Shown here: positions 6,644 to 11,444 of the stretch, one piece after another
Layout of the letters: every line of letters starts with the position of its first letter
Numbering within the stretch: position 1 is the stretch's first letter
Assembly (NCBI GenBank): GCA_047619485.1
Contig: JBLHKE010000188.1
Coordinates: 1-11,444 of the forward strand
Origin: JBLHKE01 sp047619485
GTDB taxonomy: Bacteria; Verrucomicrobiota; Verrucomicrobiia; Verrucomicrobiales; DEV007
Direction: 5' to 3'
DNA: 11,444 nt
The notes under the pieces: generated by a model
Seen by the model: only the letters and a program-made list of their open reading frames with translations
Told to the model about the DNA's origin: nothing
The model's database searches: none
Program-made: the position numbers and the translations under genes

Positions 6644-8098
6644 TTAGCTGCTGGCTTCTCCCTCGCTGTCACCATCCTTGTCCTTCTCTTCATCCTCGCT
6701 CTTGTGGATGCGTGGTGTGCCTTCGGGGTGGGATCTTTCGGTCACACTCGCGATCGTTGGTGTGAGGTCGCCCTCGGAAATCTTCGAACTCATGAAGCGC
6801 TTCAGCTCGAGTTCGAACCCTGGGTAGGAGGTGTCGACACATTCGACGCCCTCAACGATGGTTTCACCCTCGGCGAAAAGTCCGGCAATCGCGAAGGCCA
6901 TGGCGATGCGGTGGTCGCCATAGGAGTCGATGCGTGCGCCCTTGAGATGATCAGTGCCGTGGATGATCATGCCATCGTACTGCTCCTCGACCTCGACGCC
7001 CATGCGGCGCAGGTTGTCGGCGACCGCGAAGATGCGATCGGTCTCTTTCACCCGCAACTCGCCGGCATCGCGGATCGTCGTGGTTCCCTTGGCGAGAGCT
7101 GCTGCGACTGCGATGATTGGGAGTTCATCGATCACGTTGGGGATGATATCGCCACCGATCTCGATCCCGCTGAGTTCGTTGCCCCGCACGATCACGTGTC
7201 CGACGGGTTCGCCGCCCTTGCTGTCGAGTACCGTGTCGGTGATGTTGGCACCCATGCGGACGAGCACGTCGACGATGCCGGCGCGGGTCGGGTTGAGGCC
7301 GACGTTTTGGATGGTGAGTCTGGCGCCAGGTTGCACCGAGGCGGCGACCAGCCAGAAGGCGGCGCTCGAGATATCTCCCGGCACCGTGAAGTCCTGCGAT
7401 TCGGGGATCTGGCGGCCGTAGATGGTGATGTGGTTGCCGTCCGTGAGCGTCTTCACCTGGAACTGTTTCAGCATGCGCTCGGTGTGGTCGCGGGTAGTCT
7501 GCGGTTGCGTGAGCGTTGTCTTGCCACGGGTGAACAGACCGGCGAGCAAGATGGCGCTCTTCACCTGGGCGCTGGCGACTGGTAGATCGTAGTGCATCGG
7601 CGTGAGATCGCCGCCCCTGATCTTCAGTGGGGGGCAACCTTTCTCACCTTCCGCGGTGATGTCGGCTCCCATTTTCACCAAGGGTTCGATGATGCGATCC
7701 ATCGGGCGGCGCGAGAGCGACTCGTCCCCGATCAACTGGCTGCGGAACGGCTGCGCGGCGAGGATTCCTGAAATCAGGCGCATGCTGGTGCCGGAGTTGC
7801 CGCAATCGATCGGACCTGATGGCTCGACCAGTTCGAGGCTCTTCCCGTGCACGGCTATCTTGGTCGGTCCGGCGTTGGTCTCCTCGAGGACGTCGATTTT
7901 CACCCCGAGTGCGCGCATCGCCCCCATGGTCGCCAAGCAATCTGCGCTCGGTAAAAAGCCATCGATCTCACAGCGCCCGTTGGAGAGCGCTGCGATCATG
8001 ATTGACCGGTGGGAGATGCTCTTGTCTCCCGGGACGGTCATCTCTGCCGAGATCGGCTTGGCTGCCCGCACTCGAAATTCCCTTTTTCTCTGATCCAT
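6644..8098 (-). CDS. aroA: 3-phosphoshikimate 1-carboxyvinyltransferase (EPSP synthase) with a charged C-terminal tail
   Basis: 484 residues. It transfers the enolpyruvyl group of PEP to shikimate-3-phosphate, the sixth step of the shikimate pathway, in the cytoplasm. Visible motifs are PGDKSISHR (23-31, substrate lysine 26), CGNSGTSMRL (99-108, PEP loop), SAQVKSAILLAGL (176-188), DELPIIA (324-330, catalytic Asp324), RVKETDRI (349-356, Glu352) and YGDHRIAM (393-400). The PEP loop reads NSG, not the NAA of the glyphosate-tolerant CP4 enzyme, so ordinary sensitivity would be expected (inference). The catalytic fold ends near residue 435 (GFELELKRF). About 49 further residues form a non-conserved tail that becomes strongly acidic and charged (SEDEEKDKDGDSEGE) and is probably disordered; typical family members of about 430 residues lack it. 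The gene lies 71 bp after tyrA and just before cmk. No Shine-Dalgarno precedes the ATG. Confidence 0.97.
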   Translation of the reverse strand: MDQRKREFRVRAAKPISAEMTVPGDKSISHRSIMIAALSNGRCEIDGFLPSADCLATMGAMRALGVKIDVLEETNAGPTKIAVHGKSLELVEPSGPIDCGNSGTSMRLISGILAAQPFRSQLIGDESLSRRPMDRIIEPLVKMGADITAEGEKGCPPLKIRGGDLTPMHYDLPVASAQVKSAILLAGLFTRGKTTLTQPQTTRDHTERMLKQFQVKTLTDGNHITIYGRQIPESQDFTVPGDISSAAFWLVAASVQPGARLTIQNVGLNPTRAGIVDVLVRMGANITDTVLDSKGGEPVGHVIVRGNELSGIEIGGDIIPNVIDELPIIAVAAALAKGTTTIRDAGELRVKETDRIFAVADNLRRMGVEVEEQYDGMIIHGTDHLKGARIDSYGDHRIAMAFAIAGLFAEGETIVEGVECVDTSYPGFELELKRFMSSKISEGDLTPTIASVTERSHPEGTPRIHKSEDEEKDKDGDSEGEASS

Positions 8099-8169
8099 CG
8101 TGGTTGTGGTTTGGCTACTTCTCGTTCGCGATTTGCTTCGCTTTCAATAGTGTGCGACCCGCGGGCTGT

Positions 8170-9045
8170 CTAGTCCGCATCGTGATTCCCGAGCCCATCG
8201 CGCTGTTCTTTGGCGTGTCGTAGCAGTGCCTCGAGCTGGTCGGAGTCACCGGACTCGAGCAAGCGGAGAGCCTCATTTAGTTTTGCCGACAAATCCTTCA
8301 GGGCGGGGATGATTGCCGGGCTGTTCTCAAGTAGGATTTCTGCCCACATCCCAGGCGGTCCAGAGGCGACGCGGGTCGTGTCACGCAGGCCGGCACCGGC
8401 GATTCGGCCGAAGGAGGGGTCGACCCCGAGCGCGCTGGCGACGACCAGCGAGGCCGCGAGATGTGGAAGGTGGCTGATGCGCGCGACGGCTGCATCGTGC
8501 TCGTCTGGCCGCATCCTCAGGGTGCGACATCCAAGCGCCTTCCAAAAGTCTTCCACCGTGGCGGTCGCGATCTCGGTCGAGGTGGCACCCGGTGTCAGGA
8601 CGCAGGCGGCACCTTGAAAAAGATCAGCGCTCGCGTGTTCGATGCCTGCTTGCTCCTTGCCAGCCATCGGATGGCTGCCGACGAAATGAATGTCCGCTGA
8701 TCCAGCGAGTCGCGCATCGATCGCGGCGACCACATTTCCTTTCACGCTACCGAGATCGGTCAGGATTGCGCCCGTCAGATCAGGCAGTTCGAGCAGTCGC
8801 TCAACTAGCGCGGGCATGACTCCGACTGGTGTGGCGAGGATGATTAAATCAACCCCGTCCACGACTTGTTGGAGGTCGGTGGACGCGAGGTCGGCAATCT
8901 GTAGCCGGTTGATTTCCTCGACCGCTGCCGCACGCCGTGCCCAGAGTCGTACCGATTTAGCGCAGCCGCTCGCGCGCGCTGCGAGCGCCACGGAACCGCC
9001 GAGGAGACCCGGCCCGAGAACTGCGATGTTGATAGGGAAATCCAT
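8170..9045 (-). CDS. tyrA: Prephenate/arogenate dehydrogenase (TyrA)
   Basis: 291 residues. It catalyses oxidative decarboxylation of prephenate or arogenate on the way to tyrosine, in the cytoplasm. An N-terminal Rossmann fold carries VLGPGLLGGS (9-18); DLGSVKG (97-103), FVGSHPMAGKE (121-131) and ISHLPHLAA (190-198) are the classical TyrA signatures, followed by an all-helical C-terminal half. No fused chorismate mutase or ACT domain is present, so this is the short monofunctional form. After the second strand of the nucleotide fold the sequence is LWARRAA with no acidic residue, which points to NADP rather than NAD (inference). Whether prephenate or arogenate is preferred cannot be read from sequence by eye. 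It heads the tyrA-aroA-cmk run and lies 126 bp after a lipoprotein gene on the same strand. No Shine-Dalgarno is visible. Confidence 0.95.
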   Translation of the reverse strand: MDFPINIAVLGPGLLGGSVALAARASGCAKSVRLWARRAAAVEEINRLQIADLASTDLQQVVDGVDLIILATPVGVMPALVERLLELPDLTGAILTDLGSVKGNVVAAIDARLAGSADIHFVGSHPMAGKEQAGIEHASADLFQGAACVLTPGATSTEIATATVEDFWKALGCRTLRMRPDEHDAAVARISHLPHLAASLVVASALGVDPSFGRIAGAGLRDTTRVASGPPGMWAEILLENSPAIIPALKDLSAKLNEALRLLESGDSDQLEALLRHAKEQRDGLGNHDAD

Positions 9046-9171
9046 CGATCAGTGGCTCAGGAAGAACTCCGATGGGATCCCGGCAGCCAACACGATAGGG
9101 AAGAGCCACCCGCAGAAGGGCAACTGAGAAGGAAAGAGTCTTTGAAGAGGTGAGCGCCTCCGGAACAACGG
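9046..9171. other. Gap between the lipoprotein gene and tyrA
   Basis: These 126 bases hold no gene that I can support. On the minus strand only a weak hairpin is seen (GAGG-CGCTCA-CCTC, inside 9148-9163) without a T-run, so I call no terminator. A promoter for tyrA could lie here but I see no convincing boxes. Confidence 0.4.
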
Positions 9172-9714
9172 TTAGGGGACTCGGAAGTGCTTCTTGGTGA
9201 TCGGGCATAGAACCTCGGTGCCTGGTGGGAGGGGAACGTCGTTCTCGTCGGTGACATTGACGAGCGCCTTGCTCTTGTCCGAGACGAAGGGGCTGTAGAC
9301 GAGTCCATACTTACCCGGAACCGCTTCAGCGTAGGGAACGTCCTTGCTCGGAGTAGGATCAAGTTTTGGATCAGGAAGTGGTTCGTCCTTCCCCAGTTCT
9401 GGTTCGTTGCTGGAAACGATATCGCTCTCCTCGTCGTTCGAATCCATCCCACGTGGTTTCACGATGCCATCTGGGTCGGACGGCGGGAGGCGTTGCGAGC
9501 CACTATTGTTGTCCAAGTTGCTCGCCGTGTTTTTCTTCTCGGTCGGGCTGTGTGTGCCGCCACGCCCGTAGCGCGGTGGCTTCGACGAGTTACCCCTCGG
9601 GTTATCTTCGGCAGAATGAAAAACGGTACCGCGACGTCCGGTCGGCTGATCGAGACAGCTAACGAATGGTAGTGAAAGTGCGATGATTAATAACAGTGAG
9701 AGTGGATTCTTCAT
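9172..9714 (-). CDS. Predicted lipoprotein with a short conserved-looking C-terminal motif
   Basis: 180 residues. MKNPLSLLLIIALSLPFVSC is a lipoprotein signal peptide with Cys20 as the lipidation site (FVSC lipobox). Residues about 21-130 are low-complexity, rich in Pro, Ser, Asn, Asp and Lys, and probably disordered, like a tether. The last 50 residues are different: VPGKYGLVYSPF (132-143) and PPGTEVLCPITKKHFRVP (163-180) resemble a short C-terminal module I associate from memory with Verrucomicrobiota lipoproteins (pattern GxVxSPY..., PGT-x-V-x-C/D-P...F-x-VP). Its function is unknown. A GGAGG lies 16 bases upstream of the ATG, too far to be an ideal ribosome binding site. It is upstream of tyrA on the same strand and divergent from ychF. 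Conceivably it is co-transcribed with tyrA, though the 126-bp gap argues against tight coupling. Confidence 0.75.
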   Translation of the reverse strand: MKNPLSLLLIIALSLPFVSCLDQPTGRRGTVFHSAEDNPRGNSSKPPRYGRGGTHSPTEKKNTASNLDNNSGSQRLPPSDPDGIVKPRGMDSNDEESDIVSSNEPELGKDEPLPDPKLDPTPSKDVPYAEAVPGKYGLVYSPFVSDKSKALVNVTDENDVPLPPGTEVLCPITKKHFRVP

Positions 9715-9755
9715 AGGAGTGTGGGTTTTTCCTCCTTCTATCCTAATAGTTTAGG

Positions 9756-9795
9756 CTCGTGGATCAACCATTGAATTCTGGAGTTGAGCCACGAG
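9756..9795. repeat. 13-bp inverted repeat with one mismatch upstream of the lipoprotein gene
   Basis: The left arm CTCGTGGATCAAC (9756-9768) and right arm GTTGAGCCACGAG (9783-9795) are reverse complements except at one position, with a 14-base loop. No T-run follows on either strand, so a Rho-independent terminator is unlikely. It lies in the 5' region of the leftward lipoprotein gene, 42 bases or more upstream of its ATG. It could be an operator, an mRNA leader hairpin or a dispersed repeat; the window holds no second copy that I noticed. Confidence 0.7.
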
Positions 9796-9973
9796 GCGGT
9801 AAAGCAAAGAGATGGTCGGATTTGGCCTAAAAACTAGACCATTCTACGCTAATACGCGTCGATCACGGCAAATCATTCAGATTATTTTGGAAAATTGGCG
9901 ATTTTTCGTCTTGTACGCTCGATCACCCTGATTTGGTCACAATTTCCGCTTCGCAGGACGGTTCTCCGGGGGC

Positions 9974-10002
9974 TTGCACCTCCTAGACGATGCGTCTAGA
10001 TT
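9974..10002 (+). promoter_or_regulatory. Sigma70-like promoter for ychF
   Basis: TTGCAC (9974-9979) and TAGATT (9997-10002) are separated by 17 bases, each with four of six consensus bases. Transcription would begin about 10008-10010, only a few bases before the ATG at 10012. The absence of any Shine-Dalgarno before that ATG fits a nearly leaderless mRNA. Confidence 0.55.
9983..9999. promoter_or_regulatory. Palindrome overlapping the ychF promoter
   Basis: CTAGACGATGCGTCTAG has perfect 6-bp arms (CTAGAC/GTCTAG) around a 5-base centre. It sits in the promoter spacer and overlaps the -10 box, where a repressor operator would be effective. This is a short element that could be chance; no regulator gene is next to it. 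Confidence 0.4.
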
Positions 10003-10011
10003 CGGCCCCTT

Positions 10012-11127
10012 ATGTTACAAGCTGGAATCGTAGGCCTACCAAATGTCGGGAAATCGACACTCTTCAATGCCGTCACTCGCACCCGAAAAGCGGCGGCCGA
10101 GAACTATCCGTTCTGCACCATCGACCCCAATATTGGCGTCGTCATCGTGCCGGACGAACGGCTCGAAAAACTCGTGGAGATTTCCAATTCGCAGAAGACC
10201 GTGCCCACCGCGATCGAGTTTGTCGACATCGCTGGGCTGGTCGAAGGCGCGTCGACTGGCGCTGGACGCGGCAACCAATTCCTCTCTAACATCCGTGAGG
10301 TGGACGCGATCGTGCAGGTGGTGCGATGTTTTGAGAACGACGACATCATCCACGAGCTCGGTTCGGTCGATCCTCTGCGCGACATCGAGATCATCAACTC
10401 TGAGCTGGTGCTCGCGGACATCGCGACGATTGAGAAGCGCCGTCACTCGCGCGACAAGAAAGCCAAGGGAGGTGACAAGGAGGCCAAGGCCGAGGTCGAA
10501 CTCATCGACAAACTGATGCCGCACCTCGACCAGGGTAATCCGGCGATCACCGCCGAGCTGAACGACAACGAACTCAGGTTGATCAAAGACTTTTTCCTGC
10601 TCAGCTCGAAGCGCACGATTTTCGCCTGCAATGTCTCCGAAGATGAACTCGCTGGTGCCTTGGAGAATCCTGACTCCCACGACATGGTCGCCAAGGTTCG
10701 TGATTACGCCGCCAAGGCGCACGGGGCTGAGGCGGTGGTGATCTCCGCGCAGATCGAGGAAGAGATGGCCGACCTCGAACCAGATGAGGCCAAGGAGATG
10801 CTCGCCGAGATGGGCGTGCAGGACAGCGGGGTTTCTTCTTTGATCAAGGGGGTCTATCACCTGCTTGGCTTGCGCACCTACCTGACGACCGGCGAGCAAG
10901 AATCGCGCGCTTGGCCGATTCCGGAAGACTGCAAAGCGCCCCAAGCTGCCGGCGTTATCCACACGGACTTCGAGCGCGGATTCATCGCTGCGGAGGTGGT
11001 TCACTACGACGATCTGATCGCCTGCGGTTCGAAGGTTGCGGCGAAAGAGGCCGGGAAACTGCGCATCGAGGGCAAGGAATACGTCGTCAAAGATGGTGAC
11101 GTGATCGAGTTCCGGTTCAACGTCTAG
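10012..11127 (+). CDS. ychF: YchF (OLA1-type) translation-associated P-loop ATPase/GTPase
   Basis: 371 residues, close to the family's usual length of about 363-370. Members of this Obg-related family bind ribosomes, prefer ATP and are linked to translation and stress responses. The G1 loop is GLPNVGKS (8-15), G3 is DIAGLV (72-77), and at the G4 position the sequence is NVSEDE (207-212) instead of NKxD, the substitution that explains ATP preference in this family. A coiled-coil insertion with charged residues (RRHSRDKKAKGGDKEAKAE) lies near 143-161. The C-terminal TGS domain covers about 285-369, with TYLTTGEQESRAWPI and IHTDFERGFIAAEVV. The start is the ATG at 10012, because the N-terminus MLQAGIVGLPNVGKS is canonical. 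The gene has its own promoter just upstream and no Shine-Dalgarno. Confidence 0.97.
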   Translation: MLQAGIVGLPNVGKSTLFNAVTRTRKAAAENYPFCTIDPNIGVVIVPDERLEKLVEISNSQKTVPTAIEFVDIAGLVEGASTGAGRGNQFLSNIREVDAIVQVVRCFENDDIIHELGSVDPLRDIEIINSELVLADIATIEKRRHSRDKKAKGGDKEAKAEVELIDKLMPHLDQGNPAITAELNDNELRLIKDFFLLSSKRTIFACNVSEDELAGALENPDSHDMVAKVRDYAAKAHGAEAVVISAQIEEEMADLEPDEAKEMLAEMGVQDSGVSSLIKGVYHLLGLRTYLTTGEQESRAWPIPEDCKAPQAAGVIHTDFERGFIAAEVVHYDDLIACGSKVAAKEAGKLRIEGKEYVVKDGDVIEFRFNV

Positions 11128-11136
11128 TAACCGGCT

Positions 11137-11159
11137 ACCAGCCCTTGACGCTGGCTGGT
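11137..11159 (+). terminator. Hairpin after ychF, possible weak terminator
   Basis: ACCAGCC (11137-11143) and GGCTGGT (11153-11159) form a perfect 7-bp stem with a 9-base loop, starting 10 bases after the ychF stop. No T-run follows (the next bases are GGATTGGCG), so it is not a classical Rho-independent terminator; it may only stabilise the ychF 3' end. The loop contains TTGACG, a possible -35 for the next gene, but the matching -10 position (GATAGG) is poor. Confidence 0.35.
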
Positions 11160-11178
11160 GGATTGGCGATAGGTGGGC

Positions 11179-11444
11179 ATGAGCAACACCTATCTCGAAT
11201 CTCTATTCTCACTCGAAGGCAAGACCGCCGTGGTCATCGGCGGCACTGGCGAACTCTGCGGCGCAATGGCGGAGGGACTCGCCGGCGCGGGGGCTGAGGT
11301 CGTCTTGGTCGGGCGTAGCGAGGAGAAAGCCAAGGCGCGTCTAGAGTCGATCGAGGCGGCTGGCGGCAAGGGGTATTTTCTCCCTGCTGACGTGACCGAT
11401 CGCGCGAGCCTCGAGGGCTTGCTCGCTGCGACCGTCGAGCGTTC
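11179..11444 (+). CDS. Short-chain dehydrogenase/reductase (SDR), N-terminal part only
   Basis: 88 codons are visible from an ATG at 11179 to the window edge. The Rossmann nucleotide-binding start is clear: LEGKTAVVIGGTGELCGAMA (12-31), a TGxxxGxG-type glycine motif with GELCGAMA, followed by the second strand VVLVGR (41-46), whose Arg46 after the strand suggests NADP, and ADVTD (70-74), the usual adenine-contacting aspartate. The GxLCGAMA form recalls the mannonate/fructuronate-type oxidoreductases of the SDR superfamily, but the catalytic SxxxYxxxK region lies outside the window, so the substrate cannot be stated. An AGGTGG lies two bases upstream of the ATG, a closely spaced ribosome binding site. 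It may be read from ychF or from its own promoter. Confidence 0.85.
   Translation, partial: MSNTYLESLFSLEGKTAVVIGGTGELCGAMAEGLAGAGAEVVLVGRSEEKAKARLESIEAAGGKGYFLPADVTDRASLEGLLAATVER

Larger units (their letters stand above)
9715..10011. other. Divergent intergenic region between the lipoprotein gene and ychF
   Basis: This 297-base region holds no supportable gene. Near the lipoprotein it contains a short palindrome, CCTAA-TAGT-TTAGG (9742-9755), directly followed by a long imperfect inverted repeat (9756-9795). At its right end lies a sigma70-like promoter for ychF with an embedded palindrome. Between them is lower-GC sequence with two similar stretches, ACGCGTCGATCACGG near 9853 and ACGCTCGATCACCC near 9925, which might be a degenerate direct repeat. 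Confidence 0.6.

Noticed and set aside
6581..7585. Plus-strand open frame of 334 codons opposite cmk and aroA
   Set aside because: The minus strand carries unmistakable EPSP synthase and cytidylate kinase motifs; the plus-strand translation is Asp/Val/Gly-rich and matches no fold I know.
9812..9842. ATGGTC/GACCAT inverted repeat in the ychF upstream region
   Set aside because: Only 6 bp with a 19-base loop; not distinguishable from chance.
10036..11004. Minus-strand open frame of 322 codons opposite ychF
   Set aside because: YchF on the plus strand has every G motif and a TGS domain; the antisense frame is a codon-bias shadow.
11145..11173. TTGACG plus GATAGG as a promoter giving a leaderless SDR transcript
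   Set aside because: The -35 is good but the -10 matches only three of six consensus bases; kept as a remark only.
1..11444. Search for tRNA genes, CRISPR arrays, IS ends, attachment sites and phage or defence genes
   Set aside because: No repeat-spacer pattern, transposase motif, tRNA-like cloverleaf or defence-type domain was recognised on either strand by eye.

Overview
The window looks like a chromosomal segment from a GC-rich Gram-negative bacterium. My best guess is the Verrucomicrobiota/PVC group. That is an inference from three things: large secreted LamG/Ig-like/PKD proteins, a lipoprotein with a C-terminal motif I associate with that phylum, and start codons that mostly lack a Shine-Dalgarno sequence. 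No tRNA, rRNA, CRISPR array, IS element or phage gene was seen.

Left part (1-4832, minus strand): two secreted redox proteins in a probable operon. The upstream gene (4832 to 3108) encodes one polypeptide with an N-terminal MbnP-like copper-binding domain joined to a C-terminal di-heme MauG/MbnH/cytochrome c peroxidase-like domain. Ten bases later begins a very large secreted galactose-oxidase-like copper radical oxidase (3097 to beyond base 1), with every copper-site residue visible, followed by Ig-like, LamG, Ig-like and PKD domains and the start of a probable YVTN beta-propeller. Both proteins relate to copper and peroxide chemistry: the oxidase family makes H2O2, di-heme enzymes of this class consume H2O2, and MbnP binds copper through an oxidised tryptophan. 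This pair is the most interesting content of the window. It is preceded by an AT-rich leader of about 18% G+C.

Middle part (4970-5962): a small PGPGW-type membrane protein (minus) is divergent from a His-rich predicted lipoprotein (plus). The lipoprotein's stop codon shares a CTAG palindrome with the stop codon of the convergent cmk gene.

Right-centre (5959-9714, minus): a predicted lipoprotein, then tyrA, aroA and cmk in the familiar order linking the end of aromatic amino-acid synthesis to nucleotide metabolism. aroA has a charged C-terminal tail, and cmk starts just after or slightly inside it.

Right part (9715-11444, plus): a 297-base intergenic region with a long inverted repeat and a good sigma70-like promoter leads into ychF, whose transcript should be almost leaderless. 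A short gap with a hairpin follows, then the first 88 codons of a short-chain dehydrogenase cut by the window edge.
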